From Latilactobacillus fragifolii (GTDB taxonomy: Bacteria; Bacillota; Bacilli; Lactobacillales; Lactobacillaceae), in contig NZ_CAJOCF010000004.1 of NCBI RefSeq assembly GCF_905332535.1, forward strand, positions 124,001-188,000: a stretch of DNA of 64,000 nucleotides, read 5' to 3'. The notes below the pieces were generated by a model. It was not told where the DNA came from and did no database searches. It saw only the letters and a list, made by a program, of their open reading frames with translations. Shown here piece by piece: positions 49,083 to 57,932 of this stretch. Numbering within the stretch: position 1 is the first letter of the stretch; each line of letters begins with the position of its first letter. The position numbers were made by a program, and so were the translations under genes.

Positions 49083-49782
49083 GAGCAGGATCCTCCAATT
49101 GATAACCGAAACCACGCACCGTTTTTAAGTAAACTGGATGACGTGGATCTGTTTCGATTTTTTCCCGTAAATGACTGACTTGAATATCAACCATTCGCGT
49201 TTCAGCTGGATAATCAAAGCCCCACACCGCATTTAAAAGTTTCTCACGACTTTGAACCTTGTTAATCCGATGCATAAAGTAAACAAGAAGTTCGAACTCC
49301 TTAGGCGTTAAATGGAGTTTCTGAGTGCCCTTTTTAGCCACAACTGCACCCTCATCGACCATTAAGTCCCCCACTTGTAAAATCTCACTAGGGTGCGTTT
49401 CAACGGCCGCTACCGGCTGTGCAGTCCGTCGTTCAATCGCCCGAATCCGTGCGATAATTTCGCGGGGACTAAAGGGTTTAGTGACATAGTCATCTGCCCC
49501 AACTTCGAGCCCAACAATTTTATCGGTTTCGCTATCTTTAGCCGTTAGAATCATGATTGGCGTTTTTAACTTTGCTTCCCGAATCTTCTTGGTAACGGCA
49601 ATTCCATCTAGCTTAGGTAACATTAAATCTAAAATAATAAAATCAAACGGCTGCTGTAAAGCCATCGTCAGCGCTTGGGCCCCATCAGTTGCCGTCATTA
49701 CTTTAAAATGTTCTTGTTCCAGGTTGTAGCGTAATAATGTCAAAATTGCTGGTTCATCGTCTACCACTAAAATTGTCTTCAT
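49069..49782 (-). CDS. phoP: Phosphate response regulator PhoP (OmpR/PhoB family)
   Basis: DNA-binding response regulator of 237 residues. The receiver domain has acidic residues near 8-9 (VVDDEP), the phospho-accepting Asp52 in IILDLMLPK and the conserved Lys in VTKPFSP. The C-terminal winged helix (about 140-230) shows LTPKEFELL and VDIQVSHLREKIE. Its target boxes are seen upstream of pstS. It begins 20 bp after the MinJ-like gene, so it may share that transcript. Confidence 0.96.
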   Translation of the reverse strand: MKTILVVDDEPAILTLLRYNLEQEHFKVMTATDGAQALTMALQQPFDFIILDLMLPKLDGIAVTKKIREAKLKTPIMILTAKDSETDKIVGLEVGADDYVTKPFSPREIIARIRAIERRTAQPVAAVETHPSEILQVGDLMVDEGAVVAKKGTQKLHLTPKEFELLVYFMHRINKVQSREKLLNAVWGFDYPAETRMVDIQVSHLREKIETDPRHPVYLKTVRGFGYQLEDPAHDQT

Positions 49783-49802
49783 TCATGCCACCCTTTATTT
49801 AC

Positions 49803-50939
49803 TTAATTCTCTGGGAATAATACAACACCTAACTCATGTGGTGCATCAGCAAAAATTGCCCCTTCAGTCATCCGGAACTCACCGTTTAAATCTTGAACCT
49901 TTAAATGACAATACGTTGGTTGGCTTTGAATCGCCCGATAAAAATTATCATTGGTTGAGACCGCCTCGCCATTACATTCAACAATTGTATCGCCAACTAC
50001 CAACCCCATTTTAGCAGCTGGCGTATCGCGTAAAATCCCTAAGATGAAGACCCCATCGTAGGGTTTTGTAAAATGCAGTTGGCGTTCATGGCCCCTGCGT
50101 CTATTCAATCGCCATTGTAATGCAAAGCTTAGCACTAGCGCAACTGTTAAAATACCAACAACCCAGTTTGGAAAGGCAACCGCAATTAACCCAACCCCGA
50201 CTAACAACAAACCAAAGATTAAATAATGATTTGCATTTTTAGTAACAACTGATTGCATTAAGCCTTTGACCGCTTTTAAACTAAATCCCAATAACAATGG
50301 TAAGATCACCAAACGATATGATTGATGCCCAATATTTAAGATCGGCCAAAAGCCCAGACTTGGCATATCAATTGCCCCGGGCACTAAGAAAAAGACTGGT
50401 GCAATATAAATTTGCCGACTGACAAAGAAGGCTGTCAAGCGCCCGCGCTTGCTAGTCATAACACGTGGCGTCACAGTTGCTTGTGCATCCCAACGTTGGA
50501 GCGCACTATTGACGATTGTCACTAAACCAATAATCACCAATAATTCGGCCAAAAGACTTGTTTGATTTTCAACTTGGTATTGGGGCCAAATGAACGTTAC
50601 ACCGGCGTAAGCCAAGGCACTGATTAAAAAAGTGGCCGATACATTTTGCCATTTAACAGCCACTAGCAAACTCAAAATAGCGATTAGTTGATAAACAAGC
50701 CACCATTTTATATCAACCATCGCCCCTAACACCAAGGTACAGCAACTTAGCACTAGCCCAGCGAGTAGCCCATGGCCCACAAAACGGCGCACTTCTAGCC
50801 ACCGTGGATTAATCGCAATTCTAAATGTCTTCCGTTCCAAGCTAATTCGTCTATGCGCTAACCAACCGACATACACAATCGCTAACCATAAAAGTGGTGC
50901 CGTGAGTAATGGTCGCAAAATATCAATAATCATCGTCAA
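49803..50939 (-). CDS. MinJ-like polytopic membrane protein with C-terminal PDZ domain
   Basis: About 378 residues: N-terminal multi-helix membrane domain (roughly eight helices, 10-270) and a C-terminal cytoplasmic PDZ domain (about 290-370, with FILGILRDTPAAKMGLVVGDTIVECNG). Length, topology and location next to ftsEX match B. subtilis MinJ (YvjD), which bridges DivIVA and MinD at division sites; this is inference by architecture and synteny. The start is taken as the TTG at 50939 with GGAGG 9 bp upstream; the ATG at 50933 is a close alternative. The gene is followed by phoP after 20 bp. Confidence 0.8.
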   Translation of the reverse strand: MTMIIDILRPLLTAPLLWLAIVYVGWLAHRRISLERKTFRIAINPRWLEVRRFVGHGLLAGLVLSCCTLVLGAMVDIKWWLVYQLIAILSLLVAVKWQNVSATFLISALAYAGVTFIWPQYQVENQTSLLAELLVIIGLVTIVNSALQRWDAQATVTPRVMTSKRGRLTAFFVSRQIYIAPVFFLVPGAIDMPSLGFWPILNIGHQSYRLVILPLLLGFSLKAVKGLMQSVVTKNANHYLIFGLLLVGVGLIAVAFPNWVVGILTVALVLSFALQWRLNRRRGHERQLHFTKPYDGVFILGILRDTPAAKMGLVVGDTIVECNGEAVSTNDNFYRAIQSQPTYCHLKVQDLNGEFRMTEGAIFADAPHELGVVLFPEN

Positions 50940-51070
50940 TTCAACAAACCTCCAGCGTCTATATTTAAATACCGCGCGTGTTTCGCATGACATACACGCG
51001 ATTTTCAGCTACCGAATTTCGCAGTTATCCCCATAAGTATAGCATTTTGCCCCATTAACTGCCTAGCGTT

Positions 51071-51112
51071 CAAAAAAAAAGAGTGGCGAACATTAAATGT
51101 TCGCCACTCTTT
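51071..51112 (-). terminator. Terminator after ftsX
   Basis: GAGTGGCGAACATT pairs perfectly with AATGTTCGCCACTC (14 bp, tiny loop), then nine T on the minus strand. Confidence 0.92.
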
Positions 51113-51124
51113 GGCTAAATTAGT

Positions 51125-52012
51125 TTAAATTTTAAGGAAACGCCGCATTGAAATCACGGATCCTAATGCCCCAATAACAATCCCAATCACTGCCATTGTT
51201 AAATCAAGTTGGAATAAGAAAATCCCTGGTTTCAACATTGAATAACCAGCGGAAGTCATGCTGAGGGCCATATGCCGGTAAACCCAACCATAGCCTAAGT
51301 CGATTACAATAATTGGAATAATCACCCCAAGTAACCCAACCCAAGCTCCTTCAAAAAGGAACGGCCAACGAATATACGCGTTAGTTGCCCCAACTAAACG
51401 CATGATTCCGATTTCGTCACGCCGCGACAAAATTGTAATCCGAATTGTATTTGAAATTAAGAATACCGCAACAAAAAGTAGTAATAAGGTAAAGCCAACG
51501 CCCCATCTACGAACACTACTCATTACCTTGAACAACTTCTTAGCATTGTTCCCGCCATAAGTGGCATCATAAACGTATTTTAATTTTTTAGCTTGTTTAG
51601 CGACTTTAATCGTTTGACTTGGTTTTGTCGTACTTACTGTGTAAACATCGTACAATGGATTATCGTCGCCGGTAAACATTTTAAATGATTGTCCGTAACT
51701 ACCGACAACCTTGTTTAATTCTTTTTTACGACTTGAATACGTGACTTCTTTAACAGAAGCCATTTTTTCAAGTTTCTTTTGGAGTTGATCTTTTTGCTTG
51801 TTTGTTGTGCCCCGTTCGATCATGACCCGCACATGCACATCATTTTCGATATCTTGTGAAATCTTGTTAAAGTTGAAGATCATCGCAAAGAAAATCCCAA
51901 CTAATAACAACGTTACGGTAACGGCACTAACGGCTGCGACTGACATCCAACCATTTCGTTTTAAACTCTTAAAACTATCCTTGAGATGGCGCTTCAATGT
52001 TCTAATCTTCAT
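51125..52012 (-). CDS. ftsX: Cell division ABC permease-like protein FtsX
   Basis: Membrane partner of FtsE that controls peptidoglycan hydrolases during growth and division. The ATG at 52012 gives 295 residues. Topology is the FtsX type: TM1 at about 25-48 (NGWMSVAAVSAVTVTLLLVG), a large extracellular domain (about 50-165), then three C-terminal helices with the conserved ILSRRDEIGIMRLVGAT region between them. It overlaps ftsE by 11 bp. Terminator at 51071-51112. Confidence 0.96.
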   Translation of the reverse strand: MKIRTLKRHLKDSFKSLKRNGWMSVAAVSAVTVTLLLVGIFFAMIFNFNKISQDIENDVHVRVMIERGTTNKQKDQLQKKLEKMASVKEVTYSSRKKELNKVVGSYGQSFKMFTGDDNPLYDVYTVSTTKPSQTIKVAKQAKKLKYVYDATYGGNNAKKLFKVMSSVRRWGVGFTLLLLFVAVFLISNTIRITILSRRDEIGIMRLVGATNAYIRWPFLFEGAWVGLLGVIIPIIVIDLGYGWVYRHMALSMTSAGYSMLKPGIFLFQLDLTMAVIGIVIGALGSVISMRRFLKI

Positions 52013-52688
52013 AGCCGTAGTCACCCTCTTTTTCATCACGAACTAAGCGACCATCTTCAATCGCTAAGACACGATGCGTTCGGTCGTTCACCATTTGTTT
52101 GTTATGGGTTGCCATTAAGACAATCGTCCCACGTTCATTAATTGCTTCTAAAATATCCATGATGCCATCTGATGTTTCCGGATCTAAATTCCCCGTTGGT
52201 TCATCGGCAATCAACACATCTGGCCGATTCACAATCGCGCGTGCAACAGCAACCCGTTGTTGTTCGCCACCAGACAGTTCATTGGGAAAACGACGAATTT
52301 CGCCCTTCAAGCCAACGAGTTCGAGCACTTCTAATACACGATCCTTGATTGCTTGGGGTTCAGCTTCGATTACCTCCATGGCGTAGGCTACGTTTTCAAA
52401 CACCGTTAACCGTGGCAATAACTTGAAATCTTGGAAAACAACGCCCATCTTACGGCGTAAGTATGGAACATCGCGGTCCTTCATACCGATTAAATCAAAA
52501 CCAGCGACTTCAATTTCGCCACTAGTTGCTTTTAATTGATGGTACAACATCTTAATGAATGTTGATTTACCAGCACCACTGGGTCCAACAATATAAACAA
52601 ATTCGCCAGGTTCAATCGTTAGCGAAAGATCCTTAATTGCTGTCACGCCATTTGGATACTTTTTTGACACATTTGTCATTCGAATCAA
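52002..52688 (-). CDS. ftsE: Cell division ATP-binding protein FtsE
   Basis: Cytoplasmic ATPase of the FtsEX complex, 228 residues, identical in length to the B. subtilis protein. Motifs are Walker A GPSGAGKST, signature LSGGEQQRVAVARA and Walker B VLIADEPTGNLDP. I place the start at the TTG at 52688: AAGGAG lies 9 bp upstream and the N-terminus then aligns with FtsE; the ATG at 52679 is too far from any ribosome binding site. prfB lies 129 bp upstream. Confidence 0.95.
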   Translation of the reverse strand: MIRMTNVSKKYPNGVTAIKDLSLTIEPGEFVYIVGPSGAGKSTFIKMLYHQLKATSGEIEVAGFDLIGMKDRDVPYLRRKMGVVFQDFKLLPRLTVFENVAYAMEVIEAEPQAIKDRVLEVLELVGLKGEIRRFPNELSGGEQQRVAVARAIVNRPDVLIADEPTGNLDPETSDGIMDILEAINERGTIVLMATHNKQMVNDRTHRVLAIEDGRLVRDEKEGDYGYED

Positions 52689-52817
52689 TTGGGGACACTC
52701 CTTTTTGTCGTTATCATTATTTATTGTCAATGAAAACCGCAATCTTTTATATTATAGCATGCGATTTATTCAAATAATCACAATTTGATTACATTTATAT
52801 TTCAATTTCTTTGCAGG

Positions 52818-53934
52818 TTAATCAGGGTTCTTCTGGCTTAACTGCCATTGTAGATAAGCATACATAAACGGGTCCAAATCGCCATCCATTACCGCTTGAC
52901 CGTTCCCAGTTTCATAATCGGTCCGGTGGTCTTTAACCATCGTATATGGATGGAAAACGTATGACCGAATCTGCGACCCCCAACCAATTTCAAGCTGTTC
53001 ACCCTTAATGGCAGCTGCTTTTTTCGCCTGTTCTTCTTGCTCTTTTTGATACAATTTAGCCTTCAACATGTTCATCGCAGTTTCACGATTTTGTAGTTGC
53101 GACCGTTGCGCCTGTGATGACACAACAATCCCGGTTGGCAAATGCGTTAACCGGACGGCTGATGATGTTTTATTGATATGCTGTCCACCAGCGCCACTTG
53201 AACGGAAAACGTCAATTCGTAAGTCTTCTGTGCGTACTTCAATATCAATCGAATCGTCTAATTCTGGCATCACATCGACTGAACAAAATGAAGTGTGCCG
53301 CCGGCCAGCTGAATCAAATGGTGAAATTCGCACCAGCCGATGAACCCCTTTTTCAGAGCGCAACATCCCATAAGCGTTGTGGCCTTTAATCATCAAGGTA
53401 ACACTCTTAATCCCAGCTTCTTCCCCAGCTTGGTAATCTTCCGTTTCAACAGTAAATCCATGTGCATCTGCCCAACGTAAGTACATTCGCAAAAGCATGG
53501 AACCCCAATCCTGAGATTCCGTGCCACCAGCGCCGGGATGCAATTCGACAATCGCATTATTGCTATCATAGTCACCCGATAGTAATTGCCCAAGTTCATA
53601 TTGTTGCATCTGAGCTTGGACAGCTGCCAAATCAGCTTCAAAGCTCGCCTGGAGTTCAGCATCAGGTTCTTCTTGTAATAATTCTAATGTCACTTGCAAC
53701 TCTTCTGATTGTGCTTGCAGTTGCATAAAAGAGTCGTATTTCTCCTTTAAGACATTGTTTTGATTAATTAACTGTTGGGCTGCTTTTTGATCCGACCAGA
53801 AATTGGGATCTGCCATTTGCGCTTCATTTTGCGCAATACTTTCTTGCAGGCCCTCTAAGTCAAAGTGACCCCCTAAATTGCGTTATTTTAGTTTCTATTG
53901 CTTCTAAAAGATGTTTTGCTTCACTTAATTCCAT
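52818..53934 (-). CDS. prfB: Peptide chain release factor 2 (programmed +1 frameshift)
   Basis: Release factor for UAA and UGA. The first frame starts at the ATG at 53934 and meets TGA at 53862-53860 after 24 codons; the slippery CTT-TGA-C preceded by AGGGGG is the classical autoregulatory frameshift site. After +1 shifting, translation continues from GAC for 347 codons, giving about 371 residues. The stop-recognition tripeptide SPF ([11 protein letters not shown]) and the catalytic GGQ ([11 protein letters not shown]) are present. It is placed between secA and ftsE as in many Bacillota. Confidence 0.97.
53859..53874 (-). promoter_or_regulatory. prfB: prfB programmed frameshift site
   Basis: On the minus strand AGGGGG, three bases, then CTTTGAC: an internal Shine-Dalgarno-like sequence and slippery codon with in-frame TGA, the conserved +1 frameshift signal for RF2 autoregulation. 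Confidence 0.95.
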
Positions 53935-53963
53935 ATTTTAGTCCCTCCACTATTTTTAGCCAT

Positions 53964-53998
53964 TAAAAAATGGCTAAGTTAACTACCTCAGCCATTTT
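53964..53998 (-). terminator. Terminator after secA
   Basis: AAAATGGCT-AG pairs with CT-AGCCATTTT, T-run on the minus strand. Confidence 0.85.
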
Positions 53999-54005
53999 CT
54001 ACACG

Positions 54006-56369
54006 TTAGCGTCGAATATTTTGACGGATTTCCGCCTTCATGAAGAGCCGGGTTGTATCGTAATCGATATCGCTGATCATTTCTTCAAACATCCGGTAAC
54101 CTTCTTCTTGATATTCAACCAATGGATTCATTTGACCGTAGCCCCGTAATCCAATTGAGTTGCGTAATTGATCCATTGCATCGATATGGTCTGTCCAGCG
54201 CTCATCCACTACCCGGAGGATAACCACTTTTTCAAACTCGAGCATCTGATTTGCATCTGCTAATTGTTTTTGTTTTGTTGCGTAATTCTTTTCTGCAAAA
54301 GTCATCAATAAGGCTTCGATTTCTTCAGCAGTTTTACCTTGTAGTTTTTCGATTGGTAAATCTTCTTCACTGACCATTGAAGTTGTGGCAAATGCCTGGA
54401 TAGCTTCTAATTCCCAGCTCTCCATTTCACCTTGCGTATGCAATTGCACAATTCGTTTAACGGTTCTTGAAATCATTGGCATGATGACTTCTTTCAAGTT
54501 ATCTTCTGCCATGATGACTTGCATCCGTTGCTTGTAGATGACTTCCCGTTGTTCACGCATCACATCATCGTATTGAAGGGTTTGTTTCCGTGTATCGTAG
54601 TTATTCCCTTCAACTCGTTTTTGTGCCGCTTCAACTTGACGCGTAATCATTTTACTTTGGATGACGGCATCATCGTCTGAAATCTTCATCCGGTCTAAGA
54701 AAGCTTTAATCCGTTCCGAACCGAAACGTTTCATCAAGTCATCTTCCAATGACATGTAGAATTGAGTTACACCAGGATCCCCTTGACGACCAGCACGACC
54801 TCGAAGTTGGTTATCAATCCGGCGTGATTCATGACGTTCAGTCCCAATCACGGCCAAACCGCCTAAATCCGTCACACCAGGTCCTAATTTAATATCCGTC
54901 CCACGACCAGCCATATTAGTAGCAATCGTAACAGCGCCACGTTGACCAGCGTTCATAATAATTTCAGCCTCTTTAAAGTGATTCTTAGCATTCAAAACAG
55001 CATGGGGCACGTTATTTTCATCTAATAATCGCGATAGTAATTCTGAAGATTCGACCGCAACGGTCCCAACCAATACGGGTTGTCCCTTCGTATAGCGTTC
55101 TTTGATATCTTCAATTACAGCCTTAAATTTACTTTCCAAAGTTGGATAAAGCACATCAGGTTTATCAATTCGGGCAATAGGGCGGTTAGTTGGAATTGAA
55201 ATAACTTCCATGTTATAAATTTCGCGGAATTCTTCTTCTTCCGTCTTCGCCGTCCCAGTCATCCCAGATAACTTGTTGTACATTCGGAAGTAATTTTGAT
55301 AGGTAATATTAGCCATTGTCTTGGTTTCATCTTGAATCTCAACGCCTTCTTTGGCTTCAATTGCTTGATGTAACCCATCTGAATAACGACGGCCTTCCAT
55401 GACCCGTCCTGTAAATTGATCAACAATAAGGACTTCACCGTCTTGAACCACATAGTCAATATCTTTTAACATAATATAGTTAGCACGTAATGATTCGTCC
55501 AAATGATGCGTCAAGGCTGTATTTTCAGTGTCATATAAATTATCCAAGCCAAAGTTAGCTTCAGCTTTTTCAATCCCTGACTCTGTCAAACTGATGGTCT
55601 TAGTTGGCCAATCAATCTTATAGTCAGTTTCTTCTTTTAAAGTTTTTACAAAGCGATCGGCACGGATATAAAGTGCTGTTGACTTTTCGGCTTGACCAGA
55701 AATAATCAGTGGTGTCCGCGCTTCATCAATTAAAATTGAATCCACTTCATCGACAATCGCAAAGTTCAATGGTCGTTGAACCATTTCTTCTTTGTAAACC
55801 ACCATGTTATCGCGCAAGTAATCAAACCCCAATTCACTATTAGTTGAATAAGTGATATCTGAGTTGTATGCGTCCCGTTTTTCTTCTGGGGTCTTAGCGT
55901 TCAAGTTTAACCCAACAGAAAGGCCGAGCCAGTTATATAACTCGCCCATTTCCGTTGCATCACGGCTTGAAAGGTATTCGTTGACAGTAACAACGTGTAC
56001 CCCTTTACCAGCCAATGCGTTTAAATAAACCGGCATTGTAGCCGTCAAGGTTTTTCCTTCACCCGTTTTCATTTCAGCGATGTTACCTTCGTGTAGCGTA
56101 ATCCCACCAATAATTTGTACTCGGAATGGGAATAACCCTAGAACCCGTTTAGCCCCTTCACGTGCAACCGCAAAAGCTTCCGGTAAAATGTCGTCTAATG
56201 TTTCACCATTTGCTAATCTTGTTTTAAATTCTGGGGTCTTAGCTTGCAACGCTTCATCAGATAAATTACTATATTCATCTTCATAGCTTTGAACTTGATC
56301 GGCAATTTTGCCCATCCGTGCTACTTCACGTTTATCGCTTTCTACCCATGTTTTTAGAAAGTTTGCCAT
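54006..56369 (-). CDS. secA: Preprotein translocase ATPase SecA
   Basis: Motor of the Sec export pathway, 787 residues from the ATG at 56369. Motifs include [11 protein letters not shown] (Walker A, near residue 100), [20 protein letters not shown] (DEAD-type region) and the [10 protein letters not shown] helicase motif. The protein ends at AEIRQNIRR, without the C-terminal linker and CxC-x8-CH zinc motif found in many SecA proteins; short SecA forms are known in lactobacilli, so this is not a sign of truncation by mutation. The gene is followed by a terminator and prfB. Confidence 0.98.
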   Translation of the reverse strand: MANFLKTWVESDKREVARMGKIADQVQSYEDEYSNLSDEALQAKTPEFKTRLANGETLDDILPEAFAVAREGAKRVLGLFPFRVQIIGGITLHEGNIAEMKTGEGKTLTATMPVYLNALAGKGVHVVTVNEYLSSRDATEMGELYNWLGLSVGLNLNAKTPEEKRDAYNSDITYSTNSELGFDYLRDNMVVYKEEMVQRPLNFAIVDEVDSILIDEARTPLIISGQAEKSTALYIRADRFVKTLKEETDYKIDWPTKTISLTESGIEKAEANFGLDNLYDTENTALTHHLDESLRANYIMLKDIDYVVQDGEVLIVDQFTGRVMEGRRYSDGLHQAIEAKEGVEIQDETKTMANITYQNYFRMYNKLSGMTGTAKTEEEEFREIYNMEVISIPTNRPIARIDKPDVLYPTLESKFKAVIEDIKERYTKGQPVLVGTVAVESSELLSRLLDENNVPHAVLNAKNHFKEAEIIMNAGQRGAVTIATNMAGRGTDIKLGPGVTDLGGLAVIGTERHESRRIDNQLRGRAGRQGDPGVTQFYMSLEDDLMKRFGSERIKAFLDRMKISDDDAVIQSKMITRQVEAAQKRVEGNNYDTRKQTLQYDDVMREQREVIYKQRMQVIMAEDNLKEVIMPMISRTVKRIVQLHTQGEMESWELEAIQAFATTSMVSEEDLPIEKLQGKTAEEIEALLMTFAEKNYATKQKQLADANQMLEFEKVVILRVVDERWTDHIDAMDQLRNSIGLRGYGQMNPLVEYQEEGYRMFEEMISDIDYDTTRLFMKAEIRQNIRR

Positions 56370-56543
56370 GTACGTCAATTCTCCTCTAGAAATACGTTTG
56401 AGTGCTTAAATAGCGATTTCTTATATAATCAATATGATTACTAACAATTCATTTTACCATTTATTACAATCAAATAAAACCCTGTCACAATAAACAAGCT
56501 AGCCGATTCAGTAAAAAATTAACCCCGTTATCTATATGCCATC

Positions 56544-56581
56544 AAAAAAAAGGCTGGGCGCAACTCACCGTTGTCCCAGCC
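56544..56581 (-). terminator. Terminator after hpf
   Basis: GGCTGGG/CCCAGCC arms with a partly paired loop and T-run on the minus strand. Confidence 0.88.
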
Positions 56582-56586
56582 CTCAC

Positions 56587-57132
56587 TTATTCGTCAGTTT
56601 CAATCAAACCATAACGCCCGTCTTGACGCTTATACACAATACTTGTCCCATTTGTTTCTGAATCTTCGAAGATAAAGAATTCATGGCCTAACATATTCAT
56701 TTGTAAGATTGCTTCTTCACTATCCATTGGTTTCAATGAAACGCGTTTTGTCCGAACGACTTGCATGGGTTCTTCTGGTAATATTTCTGCTTCTGGAACT
56801 GTTAATTCCATACCTTTAATCCCGCGTTCACGTGACTTACGGTTAATCTTTGTTTTAAATTTACGAATTTGTCTTTCTAATTTATCAGTAACTAGGTCGA
56901 TGCTACCATACATATCAGGCGAGGTTTCTTCTGCCCGTAATACAAGGTATGGTAACGGAATGGTGACTTCTACCTTAGCGGTCTTATCGGAGTACACTTT
57001 TAAATTAACGTGGGCAATGGCGGTTGCTGAATCATCAAAATATTTTTCGAGCTTGCTGATTTTCTTTTCAACATAACTCCGAATGGCGTCAGTGACCTCA
57101 ATATTTTCACCACGAACATTAAAACTTAGCAT
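56587..57132 (-). CDS. hpf: Ribosome hibernation promoting factor, long form
   Basis: Dimerises 70S ribosomes into 100S particles in stationary phase. The 181-residue protein has the N-terminal HPF/YfiA RNA-binding domain (about 1-100) and the C-terminal dimerisation domain (about 122-180, VSLKPMDSEEAILQMNMLGHEFFIFED), as in long HPF of Bacillota. It has its own promoter (57218-57246), a leader with two hairpins and a terminator. Located between secA and the comF operon, which is the common order. Confidence 0.97.
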   Translation of the reverse strand: MLSFNVRGENIEVTDAIRSYVEKKISKLEKYFDDSATAIAHVNLKVYSDKTAKVEVTIPLPYLVLRAEETSPDMYGSIDLVTDKLERQIRKFKTKINRKSRERGIKGMELTVPEAEILPEEPMQVVRTKRVSLKPMDSEEAILQMNMLGHEFFIFEDSETNGTSIVYKRQDGRYGLIETDE

Positions 57133-57149
57133 ATGAATTCTCCCCTTTC

Positions 57150-57200
57150 ACAAATACCCCCTGTGGGTACTTGTCACTCGGAACTCAATTCGCTTCCGAG
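57150..57200 (-). promoter_or_regulatory. Two hairpins in the hpf leader
   Basis: A 10-bp stem ACAAATACCC/GGGTACTTGT (57150-57174, one G-U pair) lies just before the ribosome binding site, and a 7-bp stem CTCGGAA/TTCCGAG (57177-57200) lies before it. The transcript start near 57211 places both at the very 5' end. They may control stability or translation of hpf. Confidence 0.55.
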
Positions 57201-57217
57201 GCTTTGTTACTAACTTT

Positions 57218-57246
57218 ATTATATATAATTTGCGTGCCACACACAA
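57218..57246 (-). promoter_or_regulatory. hpf promoter
   Basis: TTGTGT (57241-57246), 17-bp spacer, perfect TATAAT (57218-57223) on the minus strand. Confidence 0.75.
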
Positions 57247-57257
57247 CTAATATGGTT

Positions 57258-57932
57258 TTAGCGCACCAAAGTCATTGCCTGAATCGGCAACGTTTGGTAT
57301 CGCTTACGTAGACACTGCTGAGCATGCCATAACGTGCGACCGGTAGTATAAATATCATCCAACAAAATTAACCGTTGCACATCGGCACTTAAAGTCACTT
57401 CCTGATGACATTTAAAAAATTGGGGCGTTGCTAAGCGCTCCGCTCGATTTTTTTGGGCTTGTCCTTTTTCAGTAGGTAACTTCTGCAACAATGGCACTAG
57501 GGGCAAACAATCCTTGTATAAGCCAACCACCGGATCGAACCCCCGCCTTTGTAAATGTGCTGGATCAGTGGGAACTGGTACATAAGCCGTATGCCGTTGG
57601 GCTGGGAAATTTTCGCGAATTAACCGTTGAAATACATGTCGTAACCGATAATCGCCTAGTCCTTTATATTGTTGAAAATATTGCTGCATCGGCTCGTTAT
57701 AAGTCAACAATGCTCGATTGACAAAGTGCTGTCGCGGGTAAAGTTGCTGCCATCTCTGACAATCCATACACAAGCCGCGCTCTTCCATTTGCCGACCACA
57801 TCCCGAACAATATTGCGGTCCAATTCGTTCAAAGCGCGCCATGCAACGGGAACAAATCATTGCCGGGTAAGCTGGCCGCAATGAACAGATAAACGCTAGG
57901 GATGGCTGTTCAAGCACAACTGCTGTACACAT
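57258..57932 (-). CDS. comFC: Competence protein ComFC (phosphoribosyltransferase-like)
   Basis: Late competence protein needed for DNA uptake or processing of incoming DNA. The 224-residue protein has zinc-type cysteines at its N-terminus (CSRC near 27-30, CSGC near 42-45, CMDC near 55-58) and the PRPP-binding motif RLILLDDIYTTGRT near 185. Its ATG overlaps the comFA stop by one base, so the two are translationally coupled. The presence of both genes shows a competence remnant or a functional system; other com genes are outside the window. Confidence 0.93.
   Translation of the reverse strand: MCTAVVLEQPSLAFICSLRPAYPAMICSRCMARFERIGPQYCSGCGRQMEERGLCMDCQRWQQLYPRQHFVNRALLTYNEPMQQYFQQYKGLGDYRLRHVFQRLIRENFPAQRHTAYVPVPTDPAHLQRRGFDPVVGLYKDCLPLVPLLQKLPTEKGQAQKNRAERLATPQFFKCHQEVTLSADVQRLILLDDIYTTGRTLWHAQQCLRKRYQTLPIQAMTLVR

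Noticed and set aside
52818-53816. prfB as a 332-residue gene starting at an internal ATG.
   Set aside because: The upstream ATG, 24-codon first frame and slippery CTTTGAC site show the true gene begins at 53934 with a programmed frameshift.
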